Source: Candidatus Woesearchaeota archaeon
GTDB lineage: Archaea > Nanobdellota > Nanobdellia > Woesearchaeales > JAFGLG01
NCBI GenBank assembly: GCA_016928155.1
Contig: JAFGLG010000006.1
Location: 1 to 64,000 of the forward strand
Direction: 5' to 3'
DNA length: 64,000 bases
Made by a program: the position numbers and the translations under genes. Of the stretch, positions 43,659 through 51,622 are shown piece after piece. Below the pieces are notes generated by a model that was not told the DNA's origin, did not search any database, and was given only the letters and a program-made list of their open reading frames with translations. Position 1 is the first letter of the stretch. Each line of letters starts with the position of its first letter.

Positions 43659-44936
43659 ATGATTGACATCAAGATTCTGAGGGAGAATCCGGAGCTGATC
43701 AGGAAGAATTTTGAGAAGCGAAGGATAATGGAAAGATTCAAGGAAGTCGAAGTTCTGAGGGAAAAGGATGAGACCTGGAGGCAGGCGAAGTTCGATCTCC
43801 AGAAGCTCAAGCATTCTAAGAATACCATCTCTCAGGAGATCAATCAGCTGAAGAAAGCTAAGAAGCCTATAGACTCAAAGCTCAAGGAGCTGAAGGAGCT
43901 TCCGAAGAAGATTGAGAGAGAGGAACAGAAAGTTGATAAGCTCAAGGAGGAAATCGGTCTTGGCTTGATGAACATCCCGAATTTCCTGCACGATTCTGTT
44001 CCGGCAGGTGAAGGCGAGGAAGGCAACAAGCAGGAGAAGCTTTTCGGTAAGAAGCCTAAATTTGATTTCAAGCCAAAGTCTCATGTTGACATCATTGATC
44101 AGCTTGATCTGGCAGATACAGGGCGCGCTGCCAAGATCTCTGGCTCCAGGTTCTGGTTCCTGAAAGGCGATCTTGCGATGCTTGATCTTGCATTGCAGAA
44201 ATATGCCATTGATTTCATGACAAAGAGAGGCTATGTCTTTGTCTATCCTCCTTTTATGATGAACAGGAAAGCCTATGAAGGGGTCATCTCATTCGATGAT
44301 TTCGGTGAGATGATGTACAAGGTTGACGGCGAGGATCTGTATCTGATTGCGACCTCAGAACATCCTCTCACAGCGCAGTTCATGGATGAGGTGCTCGATG
44401 AATCGGCCATTCCTCTGAAGTTTGTCGGTCTCTCGACAAATTTCAGGAGAGAGGCTGGCTCGCATGGCAAGGACACAAAGGGTATTTTCAGGGGTCATCA
44501 GTTCAATAAGGTGGAGCAGATCATCATCTGCAAGCCGGAGCAGTCCTGGAAATTCCACGAGGAGCTGATCAGGAATGCAGAGGAGTTCTTCCAGAGCCTT
44601 GGCCTGCATTTCCGGAAAGTCAATATCTGTACAGGTGACATAGGATCCATTGCTGCCAAGAAATATGATCTTGAGGTGTGGATGCCTGTCCAGGATGCAT
44701 ATCGTGAAGTGGTCTCTTGCTCAAACTGCACTGATTATCAGGCAAGGAGGCTTAACATCAGGTACCGCACAAAGGATGGCAGCCGGCTCGTCCACACGCT
44801 TAATGCTACATGTGTCGCCACATCAAGGGCTCTCGTCGCCATACTGGAGAATTTCCAGAACAAGGACGGCTCCATCGCTGTTCCTGAAGTTCTTGTCCCT
44901 TATGTCGGCAAGAGAATCATAAAAAAGCCGAAGTGA
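43659..44936 (+). CDS. serS: Seryl-tRNA synthetase (common type)
   Basis: SerRS (425 residues) charges tRNA-Ser, one gene for which lies at 38206. The N-terminal coiled-coil arm is seen ('DLQKLKHSKNTISQEINQLKKAKK'), followed by the class II core with motif 2 'FRREAGSHGKDTKGIFRGHQ', the 'ATSEHPLTAQ' serine pocket segment and motif 3 'GSRLVHTLNATCVATSRALVAILE'. This is the common SerRS, not the rare methanogen type. A TATA CCTTTTTAAATTC about 25-30 bases before the ATG suggests a near-leaderless transcript. Confidence 0.97.
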   Translation: MIDIKILRENPELIRKNFEKRRIMERFKEVEVLREKDETWRQAKFDLQKLKHSKNTISQEINQLKKAKKPIDSKLKELKELPKKIEREEQKVDKLKEEIGLGLMNIPNFLHDSVPAGEGEEGNKQEKLFGKKPKFDFKPKSHVDIIDQLDLADTGRAAKISGSRFWFLKGDLAMLDLALQKYAIDFMTKRGYVFVYPPFMMNRKAYEGVISFDDFGEMMYKVDGEDLYLIATSEHPLTAQFMDEVLDESAIPLKFVGLSTNFRREAGSHGKDTKGIFRGHQFNKVEQIIICKPEQSWKFHEELIRNAEEFFQSLGLHFRKVNICTGDIGSIAAKKYDLEVWMPVQDAYREVVSCSNCTDYQARRLNIRYRTKDGSRLVHTLNATCVATSRALVAILENFQNKDGSIAVPEVLVPYVGKRIIKKPK

Positions 44937-44956
44937 ATGCAGAAAGAGGTAATATT

Positions 44957-45235
44957 ATGGATAAATACCAGGTTTCAGGCCCTATCTTGATAATCATCGG
45001 ATTGGTTATCTGTGTCGCTTCTGCTTTTCTCGGCCTTAAGTTCATACTTTTTTTCATCATAGGTTTCTTCATCTTTCTGAACGGTGTCAGGAAGATCATC
45101 ATGCGCCAGAAGAAGGTCCACAGGAAGCAGGTCATGCATCAGTATCATCAAGTTCAGATAAAGTACTGCATCAGGTGCGGCTTCCAGATGAGGAAATCAG
45201 ATTTTTATTGCCCGAACTGCGGGATCAAGAACTAA
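44957..45235 (+). CDS. Small membrane protein with C-terminal zinc ribbon
   Basis: This 92-residue protein has two adjacent hydrophobic segments (about residues 6-45), a basic loop and a C-terminal zinc ribbon C-x2-C ... C-x2-C ('YCIRCGFQMRKSDFYCPNCG'). AGAGGT lies before ATG 44957. It sits between serS and the PH-like membrane protein and probably shares their transcript. Its function is unknown; zinc binding inside the cytoplasm is likely from the basic loop. Confidence 0.8.
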   Translation: MDKYQVSGPILIIIGLVICVASAFLGLKFILFFIIGFFIFLNGVRKIIMRQKKVHRKQVMHQYHQVQIKYCIRCGFQMRKSDFYCPNCGIKN

Positions 45236-45236
45236 A

Positions 45237-45716
45237 ATGGAGCCGAATAAGAAGAAGGGATCTGTCAACATATCGGTCAGGCCCGCAAGGAAAGGATTTT
45301 TCTTGTCTTTCCTTATGATAGTTCTCTATCTTGTTGTTGTCATCTTCATCGAGCTGAGGCTCAGGGCAAGCGGCATTGACCAGAAGACCCTGACCTTCCT
45401 GACCCTTATCCTGCTGTTCCTCTCATTTGCCACTTTTGTCTATATCCATATCAGGATTTATTCAAAGAAGCTTAATATCTCAGAATCAAGCCTTGTAATG
45501 GATGAGGGCATCCTGAACAAGCATCATTTGACGATAAGATATCCTAATATAACTGAGATCGGGGTCACGCAGAATTTTTTTGCGAGGATGCTGAATTATG
45601 GGAACCTTTATATCAGGACCAGCGGCGCCAGCCAGAAGGAGTTCAGGATTGACAAGATAAGTCACCCCATCCATGTGAAGAATATAATCGAGAAGTTTTC
45701 AGGCATGAATAGGTAA
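45237..45716 (+). CDS. Membrane protein with bacterial-type PH (bPH2/YdbS-like) domain
   Basis: The 159-residue protein has two membrane helices (about 20-42 and 53-72) and a C-terminal bPH2 domain. 'LNISESSLVMDEGILNKHHLTIRYPNITEIGVTQNFFARMLNYGNLYIRTSG' is the usual core: the phrase on the transition from a strand pair to 'Y-P-N-I-T-E-I' and then 'Y-G-N-L-Y-I-R-T-S-G'. Such proteins are found in bacteria and archaea at the membrane, with unknown roles. The ATG follows the stop of the zinc-ribbon gene by one base. Confidence 0.85.
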   Translation: MEPNKKKGSVNISVRPARKGFFLSFLMIVLYLVVVIFIELRLRASGIDQKTLTFLTLILLFLSFATFVYIHIRIYSKKLNISESSLVMDEGILNKHHLTIRYPNITEIGVTQNFFARMLNYGNLYIRTSGASQKEFRIDKISHPIHVKNIIEKFSGMNR

Positions 45717-45720
45717 GTTG

Positions 45721-45868
45721 TTGTGCCATTTGCGCCAATTCGTGAGGCTTTATCAGGAAATAACCCTGCTCGTCGCGGGGGCTTGTCCCTTACAGGGACG
45801 CAGAGCCTGCAATTACAGTATCTGAAGCCGAACCTGACGCAGTGAGATTTCGAAGAAACGTGGCACAA
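45721..45868. repeat. Palindromic element B, related to element A
   Basis: The 148-base element is bounded by TTGTGCCA (45721) and TGGCACAA (45861-45868). Inside, GTCCCT-TAC-AGGGAC forms the core hairpin and AGGCTTTATCAG faces CTGAAGCC. The core (C-G-y-y-G-C-G-r-G-G-G ... CCCTwACrGGrACGCAG) and the right arm (TGAAGCC ... GyGAGATTyCG) match element A at 8006-8201. It lies between the PH-like gene and orc1/cdc6. Confidence 0.65.
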
Positions 45869-45918
45869 AACAGAGGAGTAAACTTATTATATAATTGATT
45901 TTATGTTGGTGGGATAAG

Positions 45919-46989
45919 ATGTCGATGTTCAAGGATATGTTAGGCTCTGACGAATCTCTTTTCAGGGATAGTGTTGCGCTTGATTATGATTATATCCCGA
46001 AGATTGTGCCTTTCAGGAAAGGGGAGCAGGAGCATATAGCCGCGTGTATAAAGCCGCTTTTTAGCAATCGTTCTGGCCGTAATGTCGTGGTCTTTGGGCC
46101 TCCTGGTGTCGGCAAGACAGTCGCTGTGAAGCATCTTCTGAAGGAGCTTGAGGAGGAGACTGAAGATATAATCCCGATGTACATAAATTGCTGGCAGAAG
46201 AACACCTCTTTCAAGATCGTGATGGAGATGTGCCATCTGCTTGATTACCGCTTCACCCATAACAAGAAGACTGAAGAGCTCTTCAGGATCGTGAAGGATG
46301 CTCTCAACAAGAAGTCTGTGGTTTTTGTGTTCGATGAGATTGACAAGACAGAGGATCAGGACTTCCTGTATTATCTTCTGGAAGAGATTTACAGGAAGAC
46401 CATCGTTCTTATAACAAATTATAAGGAGTGGCATGTCGATCTTGATGAGCGCATAAAATCCAGGCTCACTGCTGAGATGAAGGAGTTCAGGCCGTACAAC
46501 GAGCATGAGACAACTGAAATCATGAGGCACAGGCTCCAGTATGCTTTCGCTCCCGGGGTCTGGGATGATGATGCATTTCTCATTGCTGCAAAGAAGGCTT
46601 ATGAGATGAATGATATCAGGACAGGGCTTTACATACTGAAGGAGGCAGGCAATGCTGCTGAGGATGTTGCCTCGAAAAAGATTGTTAGGGCTCATGTCGA
46701 GAAAGCCATCAGGAAGCTTGATGAGTTCTCCATAAAGAAGAAATCAGAGCTTAAAGATGAGTCCCAGTTCATGCTTGATATCATCAAGGAAAATTCTGGC
46801 CAGAAGATAGGCGACCTCTATCGTCTCTACCTGGACAAGGGCGGCGAGGAATCCTACAAGTCATTCCAGAGGAAGATAAAAAAGCTTGAAGAAGGGAAAT
46901 TCATTGTTATCCAGAAGATGACAGGGGGGACAACAGGCACGACATCGATAATCACTTATCAGACAACAAAAAAATTGACTGATTTCTGA
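45919..46989 (+). CDS. cdc6: Orc1/Cdc6-type replication initiator
   Basis: This 356-residue AAA+ protein recognises origins and loads MCM. The segments are the N-terminal 'DYIPKIVPFRKGEQEHIAACI', Walker A 'FGPPGVGKT' near residue 57, Walker B 'VFVFDEIDK', sensor 1 'VLITNYKEW', 'RIKSRLTAEMKEFRPY' and the C-terminal winged helix ('KIGDLYRLYLDKGGEESYKSFQRKIKKLEEGKFI'). It is somewhat short but complete. TATA CTTATTATATAAT lies at about 45880-45892. Archaeal origins often lie beside this gene; no origin recognition box could be identified by eye. Confidence 0.93.
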   Translation: MSMFKDMLGSDESLFRDSVALDYDYIPKIVPFRKGEQEHIAACIKPLFSNRSGRNVVVFGPPGVGKTVAVKHLLKELEEETEDIIPMYINCWQKNTSFKIVMEMCHLLDYRFTHNKKTEELFRIVKDALNKKSVVFVFDEIDKTEDQDFLYYLLEEIYRKTIVLITNYKEWHVDLDERIKSRLTAEMKEFRPYNEHETTEIMRHRLQYAFAPGVWDDDAFLIAAKKAYEMNDIRTGLYILKEAGNAAEDVASKKIVRAHVEKAIRKLDEFSIKKKSELKDESQFMLDIIKENSGQKIGDLYRLYLDKGGEESYKSFQRKIKKLEEGKFIVIQKMTGGTTGTTSIITYQTTKKLTDF

Positions 46990-47042
46990 TATTTTGTTGA
47001 TTTTCATTGTTTCTTACTTGGGATTATCCGCCTTGCATGTCT

Positions 47043-47122
47043 GCATTGCGGGAAAATTCAGGAGTCAGAAAAGATAATATCCGGATTTGCATAGCAAATC
47101 TTGCCAGGACCTCTTGAATTTT
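47043..47122. repeat. Dispersed palindromic repeat, copy 2
   Basis: The left end GCATTGCGGGAAAATTCAGGAG faces CTCTTGAATTTT at the right, and the centre is the hairpin GGATTTGC-ATA-GCAAATCT. Bases 47078-47122 match 30918-30962 closely. Between 46990 and 47213 nothing else is seen apart from this repeat. Confidence 0.7.
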
Positions 47123-47213
47123 TTGTCAGAATATGCTGGATTGGCAGAGGATAGGAAGAAGTGCAGATTCATTATTATTCTCATCTTTTGAAGGATTCAG
47201 ATCAGGATTAGCT

Positions 47214-47483
47214 TCAATGACGTATCCCGAAATCCTTGAACTCTCCTTTTGTCTCGACAATGGAATGCTCTTCATCGACGACCTGGCTGAATATTGGCCC
47301 TTTCTTGCAGGCCCGGACTAATTCCTGGAGCTTGTCATCATAGCCTTCTGCCACAATTTCTACAGCACCGGTCACATTCTGCACATAGCCTTTGAGACCG
47401 AGTGATATGGCCTGTTTCTGCACAAAGTGTCTGAATCCTACTCCCTGCACTTCTCCATATATGACCATGTTCAATCTTTTCAT
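47214..47483 (-). CDS. acyP: Acylphosphatase
   Basis: This 89-residue enzyme hydrolyses acyl phosphates. 'VIYGEVQGVGFRHFVQKQAISLGLKGYVQNVTGAVEIVAEG' has the G-x-V-Q-G-V-G-F-R phosphate loop with the catalytic Arg, and the Asn in 'GYVQN' is the second catalytic residue. ATG 47483 gives the family length; the longer frame has no support. Confidence 0.95.
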   Translation of the reverse strand: MKRLNMVIYGEVQGVGFRHFVQKQAISLGLKGYVQNVTGAVEIVAEGYDDKLQELVRACKKGPIFSQVVDEEHSIVETKGEFKDFGIRH

Positions 47484-47555
47484 ATACCCACAATTATTTT
47501 CATAGGTATATAAGCTTTTCCTGCATCCACTGGTCACAAGACAGGCCTGCGTGAG

Positions 47556-47664
47556 GTATATAAAAGATTTTCATCAGAGAATAAGGAATGGCTGACGCAA
47601 CTTTGCCCTGCTCCCCGGGACAATGGGGAGGGGCAGTTTTGCCCCATGCCGGGAGGTGATTCAA
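47556..47664 (+). promoter_or_regulatory. Promoter and structured leader with competing hairpins
   Basis: TATA box GTATATAAAAG is at 47556-47566. Downstream, CTGCTCCCC (47608-47616) can pair with GGGGAGGGGCAG (47625-47636), while GGGGCA-GTTT-TGCCCC (47630-47645) is a perfect competing hairpin. GGGAGGTGAT (47651-47660), a full anti-SD match, follows and could pair with the CCCC at 47642-47645. The layout looks like an attenuator or a start-site switch for the tiny ORF at 47665. Confidence 0.5.
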
Positions 47665-47772
47665 TTGACAAATCCGAATGACATATCTTTGCCCACGATA
47701 CAGGACTTGTTTTTTCAGCAGATGAAGAGCTTGAGTGTCTCAAAACATAGGCTTGAGGTATATGAGATTTGA
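47665..47772 (+). CDS. Tiny ORF (35 residues), TTG start with perfect SD
   Basis: The start TTG lies five bases after GGGAGGTGAT, a near-perfect match to the archaeal anti-SD. The product starts 'MTNPNDISLPTIQDLFFQQ' and ends 'SKHRLEVYEI'. No family is recognised. It is followed by a second tiny ORF with its own strong SD and a terminator, and probably forms a short operon. It might be a leader peptide. Confidence 0.5.
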   Translation: MTNPNDISLPTIQDLFFQQMKSLSVSKHRLEVYEI

Positions 47773-47837
47773 TTATGCATGGGAATTTGATTATGCATGG
47801 AATGATGATATTTAGCGGGATAAAAGGAGGTGCTACA

Positions 47838-47969
47838 ATGGAAGAGTTTGTTTCAGATATGGAAGAGGACAATGATATTTATACAGTGGATGGATTTCTT
47901 GATTTCATAGAAGAGGATCATTTCACCCCGGAAGAGGAAGGTTTCATGCTGGGCTATATCTGCTCATGA
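47838..47969 (+). CDS. Small acidic protein (43 residues)
   Basis: The ATG follows AAAGGAGGTG by six bases, a strong SD. The product 'MEEFVSDMEEDNDIYTVDG...YICS' is very acidic with an aromatic C-terminal tail. No family is recognised. A hairpin with a T run follows closely, so the transcript ends here. Confidence 0.6.
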   Translation: MEEFVSDMEEDNDIYTVDGFLDFIEEDHFTPEEEGFMLGYICS

Positions 47970-47983
47970 CCCCCACGCCCGCC

Positions 47984-48006
47984 GCCCCTGGTTTGGGGGC
48001 TTTTTT
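47984..48006 (+). terminator. Hairpin terminator
   Basis: GCCCC-TGGTTT-GGGGGC is followed directly by TTTTTTC. It closes the two-ORF unit. Confidence 0.7.
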
Positions 48007-48059
48007 CTTTTTATTTGGCTTACCAAAACTTTATAAAAATGCCTTCTTTCTGGGACATC

Positions 48060-48629
48060 ATGATACTTACTAAAGAGGAAGTTAAATTACAGGAGCACTT
48101 GCTGATTAAGAAGGTCTGTGAAGGCGCCCTGTTTATTTATCCGACAGATACCATTTACGGCATAGGCTGCAATGCGTGTGATGATAAGGCTGTCAGGAAA
48201 TTGAGGGACATCAAGAAGCGGCCGGACATGCTCTTCTCAGTCATAGCACCTTCAAAGGATTGGATAAGGAATAATTGTGTCATGACGGGGGAGGCCATGG
48301 CTTGGTTGGATAAGCTGCCTGGACCTTACACCCTTGTCCTCAAGCTGAAGGATAGTTCCTGCATCGCCCCATCTGTTAATCAGGGAAGCGGCACTCTGGG
48401 TGTGAGGATACCGGATCATTGGATAAAGGGTTTTGTGGAGAATCTGGATTTTCCTGTTGTCACGACAAGCGCCAATGTCTCTGGCAAGGTTTATATGACA
48501 AAGATTGATGACCTTGATGAGGATATAAGGAAATTCTGCAGCTTCATAATATATGAAGGCCAGAAGAAAGGTTCTCCTTCTGATATAATTGATCTGAGCA
48601 AGGGTTCTGTAGAGGTGAAGAGAAGATGA
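48060..48629 (+). CDS. tsaC: Threonylcarbamoyl-AMP synthase (YrdC/TsaC)
   Basis: The 189-residue enzyme makes threonylcarbamoyl-AMP for the t6A modification at tRNA position 37. 'LFIYPTDTIYGIGCNACDDKAVRKLRDIKKRPDMLFSVIAPS' holds the K-R-P-x motif, and 'PGPYTLVLK', 'TLGVRIPDHW' and 'VVTTSANVSGK' complete the YrdC fold. No Sua5 C-terminal domain is present. TATA ACTTTATAAAAAT lies about 30 bases before ATG 48060, fitting a leaderless mRNA. It overlaps the phosphoesterase gene by four bases. Confidence 0.93.
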   Translation: MILTKEEVKLQEHLLIKKVCEGALFIYPTDTIYGIGCNACDDKAVRKLRDIKKRPDMLFSVIAPSKDWIRNNCVMTGEAMAWLDKLPGPYTLVLKLKDSSCIAPSVNQGSGTLGVRIPDHWIKGFVENLDFPVVTTSANVSGKVYMTKIDDLDEDIRKFCSFIIYEGQKKGSPSDIIDLSKGSVEVKRR

Positions 48630-49228
48630 GGATCCTTGCTGCTGGGGATATCCATGGGGATAAGGGTATTGTGAAGAGGCTTGCTGACAAGGCTGAGAAG
48701 GAGAATGTCGATCTTGTTGTGCTCTGCGGTGATCTGACCCTGGAGGAGCAGTCCACTGAAGGCATCATCGGCCCTTTCCTCAAGAAGAATAAGAAGGTTG
48801 TTCTCATTCCTGGCAACCATGAGACTGTCGCCACTGCTGATTTCCTTGCTGAGCTTTATGGGGTCACTAATCTCCATGGATATTCTATCGAGCACGGCGA
48901 TGTCGGCCTGTTCGGCTGCGGGGGGGCCAATATCGGCGTCTTCCAGCTTCCTGAAGATGAGATATATAAGCTCCTCAAGAAAGGATATGATAGGATCAAG
49001 GACATGAAGAAGAAGATAATGGTGACGCATATCCATCCGAAGTCAAGTGTCATGGAGCGTTTCTCCAAGATGGTTCCTGCGAGCGAAGGTGTCAGGAAAG
49101 CGATTGACAAGTTCCACCCGGATATCCTTCTGTGCTCCCATGTCCATGAGGCAGAAGGTCTGGAAGAGAAGATTGGTAAGACCAAGGTCATCAATGTCGG
49201 CACAAAAGGAAGGATCATAGAGATATAG
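48626..49228 (+). CDS. Calcineurin-like metallophosphoesterase
   Basis: The 200-residue protein has all the metal motifs: 'AAGDIHGD', 'VLCGDLTL', 'IPGNHE', 'MVTHIHPKS' and 'LLCSHVHEAEG'. This type is common in archaea as a one-domain phosphodiesterase. It is translationally coupled to tsaC (ATGA). The substrate is unknown. Confidence 0.92.
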   Translation: MRILAAGDIHGDKGIVKRLADKAEKENVDLVVLCGDLTLEEQSTEGIIGPFLKKNKKVVLIPGNHETVATADFLAELYGVTNLHGYSIEHGDVGLFGCGGANIGVFQLPEDEIYKLLKKGYDRIKDMKKKIMVTHIHPKSSVMERFSKMVPASEGVRKAIDKFHPDILLCSHVHEAEGLEEKIGKTKVINVGTKGRIIEI

Positions 49229-49253
49229 GCCGTGCGTGGCTTCGCTTATTCTG

Positions 49254-49673
49254 CTATATATCCGCTATCACGAAGCATTTCCATCCTGAATCTGTTTTCT
49301 CGACTTTGAACATATGGAGCGTTATCGCTTTCACATCGACTTTCGGGTTGTGTTTCTGGAAATCTATCTTTTCACCGGTTAGTTTTCCTTTCAGGGTATA
49401 GCCGTCTTTTATTTTTATGTCGAATTTCGAGAATACCAGCTGCTCTGCATCCTTGTAGTATACGAGCTCGCTGAGGAAATCGAAGAGCAGCTTTTCTATG
49501 TCTTCATTTTCAAGCTTTATCTCTCTGGTCTCGGACCCTTGGATCCTGCTTACATCCACTTGCACTTCTTCGACTGCCTGTGCTGCGCTTGAGAACATCT
49601 GCTCCAGTGTCTTTCCGTATGCCTCAAAAGCCACATCCGCTCTTGTTATCCCTTCGATATATTTGTACGCCAT
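49254..49673 (-). CDS. Archease
   Basis: Archease (139 residues) activates RtcB and widens its nucleotide use. 'EGITRADVAFEAYGKTLEQMFSSAAQAVEEVQVD', 'LLFDFLSELVYYKDAEQLVFSKFDI', 'GEKIDFQKHNPKVDVKAITLHMFKV' and the C-terminal 'FVIADI' match the family, including the metal-binding Asp residues. It is downstream of rtcB on the same strand, 22 bases away. Confidence 0.94.
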   Translation of the reverse strand: MAYKYIEGITRADVAFEAYGKTLEQMFSSAAQAVEEVQVDVSRIQGSETREIKLENEDIEKLLFDFLSELVYYKDAEQLVFSKFDIKIKDGYTLKGKLTGEKIDFQKHNPKVDVKAITLHMFKVEKTDSGWKCFVIADI

Positions 49674-49695
49674 TTTTGTTCCATGATTGTCTGGA

Positions 49696-51144
49696 TTATC
49701 CTTTGATGTTGCCTAATGGCTTGAATGATGCTATCTTCTTAGAAATCCCTGCATTGTGGACTGAATTTATTACTTCTGACACATCCTTGTATGCCAGTCC
49801 TGCCTCCTCTGCCAGTCCTGGCAGCGACACAGCCTTGACATATATCCCGTGTGCTTCCATATCTCTCTTGAGCTCGTCGCCTCTCACTTTGCTCTTCGCT
49901 TCTGCCCTGCTCATCACCCTGCCTGAGCCATGGCATGTGCTGCCGAATGTCATCTCGGATTCGTCTGTCCCGACAAGCAGATAGCTCATTGTTTCCATGC
50001 TCCCTCCGATTATGACTGGCTGTCCTGTCTCTTGGTGCAATGGCGATAGCTCCTTGCGCCCTGGTCCGAAGCTCCTTGTGGCCCCTTTCCTGTGGACGAG
50101 CAATTTTTTTCCTGAATGCTCCTCGACTTTTGCGATATTGTGCGCGACATCATACACCAGTTCCATGCCGAGCTCCTCAGCACTGCTTCCGAATATCTTT
50201 GAGAATCCTTCCCTGATCCCGTGCATCAGCACTTGCCTGTTCGCAAATGCCATGTTGGCTGAAGCGCACATCGCCTTGAAATAGTCTTGCCCTTCCTTGG
50301 AATTGAATGGCGCGCTTGCCAGCTCCTTGTCGATTACTTTTATGCCGTACTTGGGCATTATGTCGAGGCATTTTCTCAGGTAGTCTGTTCCGACCTGATG
50401 ACCGAGACCTCGTGAGCCGCAGTGCACCATTATGACTATCTGGTCCTCGAAGATGCCGAATTTCTTGGCGATCTTGTCTTCGAATATTGCACCTTTTGGG
50501 ACATGCTGTATCTCGAGGTAATGGTTCCCTGATCCGAGTGTGCCGACTTGGTCTATGCCTCTGGATTTCGCTTTTTCGCTGACCTTCGAGTCATCTGCTG
50601 ACTCTATGCAACCACGGTCTTCCATCATCTCCAGGTCCTTTTCCCATCCCTGGCCCTGCTGGATAACCCATTTTGCGCCTTCATTGAGCAGGTTGTTCAG
50701 GTCATTCTTGCTCAGTCTTGATGCTCCCTTTGCTCCGACTCCTGGCCTTGCGCTTCCATAGAGCCTGTCTATTATCTCCTTGATTTTTGGTTTGACATCA
50801 TTGAATGTGAGGTTTGTCCTTATCAGCCTGACTCCGCAGTTGATATCGAATCCCACTCCGCCGGGGCTTATGATGCCTTCTTCCAGGTCAAATGCCGCGA
50901 CACCGCCTATCGGGAATCCGTATCCTGAATGGCCGTCGCTCATGCAGTATGCGTAGTCCTGGATTCCGGGAAGCGTTGCTACATTTGTCAGCTGGCCGAA
51001 TACATGCGCATCCATCTCATTGACGAGTTTTTGGCTTGCCACGATCCTTGCAGGGACTCTCATCCCTGGTTTGTATCCTTTTCCTATTTCCCATACAAAA
51101 TCATTTATCTTGCTTAATTCCGGTCTTTTTGGCTCTTCTCTCAT
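49696..51144 (-). CDS. rtcB: RNA-splicing ligase RtcB
   Basis: RtcB (482 residues) joins 2',3'-cyclic phosphate and 5'-OH RNA ends after tRNA intron removal. Signatures are 'GGVGFDINCGVRLIRT' (metal-binding Cys), 'GTLGSGNHYLEI', 'MVHCGSRGLGHQVG', 'DVAHNIAKVEEH', 'HRKGATRSFGPG' and 'GSTCHGSGRVMSRAEAK' with the guanylylated His. All metal ligands seem present. Given the interrupted tRNA genes at 18045 and 37936, this enzyme should be needed. It lies between two archease-family genes. Confidence 0.96.
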   Translation of the reverse strand: MREEPKRPELSKINDFVWEIGKGYKPGMRVPARIVASQKLVNEMDAHVFGQLTNVATLPGIQDYAYCMSDGHSGYGFPIGGVAAFDLEEGIISPGGVGFDINCGVRLIRTNLTFNDVKPKIKEIIDRLYGSARPGVGAKGASRLSKNDLNNLLNEGAKWVIQQGQGWEKDLEMMEDRGCIESADDSKVSEKAKSRGIDQVGTLGSGNHYLEIQHVPKGAIFEDKIAKKFGIFEDQIVIMVHCGSRGLGHQVGTDYLRKCLDIMPKYGIKVIDKELASAPFNSKEGQDYFKAMCASANMAFANRQVLMHGIREGFSKIFGSSAEELGMELVYDVAHNIAKVEEHSGKKLLVHRKGATRSFGPGRKELSPLHQETGQPVIIGGSMETMSYLLVGTDESEMTFGSTCHGSGRVMSRAEAKSKVRGDELKRDMEAHGIYVKAVSLPGLAEEAGLAYKDVSEVINSVHNAGISKKIASFKPLGNIKG

Positions 51145-51145
51145 T

Positions 51146-51547
51146 TTAGTCGTAATGAAATTTCATCTCATATGTCCCTTTGTCCTGCGTCAGCTCGAAT
51201 CCATAATAGGTGACTATGCCGAGCTCTTTCACCATCTCTGTCTGGTCGAGCGCTTGCGTCGTGAATTTTGCCAGTATCCTTGATTCTGATAGCTTGTCTA
51301 TGCTGATGTCAAGTATCTTTTTCTTTTTTGATAGGTCTATTGTCTTCTGCAGTATGGATATCGCCAGGTCCTCGAAGTCTTCTGCCTCTGCTTCTATCTC
51401 ATCTTCTGTTGTCTTTTTGCCTGGATCAGGGGCATGGCTTGCATATATGACTCTTATTATCTCTTTGATTGCATTTGTGAGTAAGTTCTCTCTTGTCTTT
51501 GCCCTCACTGTTATCCTTTTTTCGAGTTGTTCGTTCAGGAATGTCAT
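51146..51547 (-). CDS. Divergent archease-like protein
   Basis: The 133-residue protein aligns by eye with the archease pattern: a first helix 'ENLLTNAIKEIIRVIY', a charged 'EAEDFEDLAISILQKTIDLSKK' matching 'ENEDIEKLLFDFLSELVYYKD', paired strands 'ILDISIDKLSESRILAKF', and 'ELGIVTYYGFELTQDKGTYEMKFHYD' matching the K-A-I-T-x-H ... D ending. The early metal-binding Asp is not obvious. It ends two bases before rtcB begins, on the same strand. It may be a partner or regulator of RtcB; this is inference from fold and position. Confidence 0.7.
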   Translation of the reverse strand: MTFLNEQLEKRITVRAKTRENLLTNAIKEIIRVIYASHAPDPGKKTTEDEIEAEAEDFEDLAISILQKTIDLSKKKKILDISIDKLSESRILAKFTTQALDQTEMVKELGIVTYYGFELTQDKGTYEMKFHYD

Positions 51548-51622
51548 TTTATCACCTTGAGCTTTGGTTTTATTTAAATATATGCTGATTTTTTATCGGC
51601 ATTTTGCGGCATTTTTTGTGTT

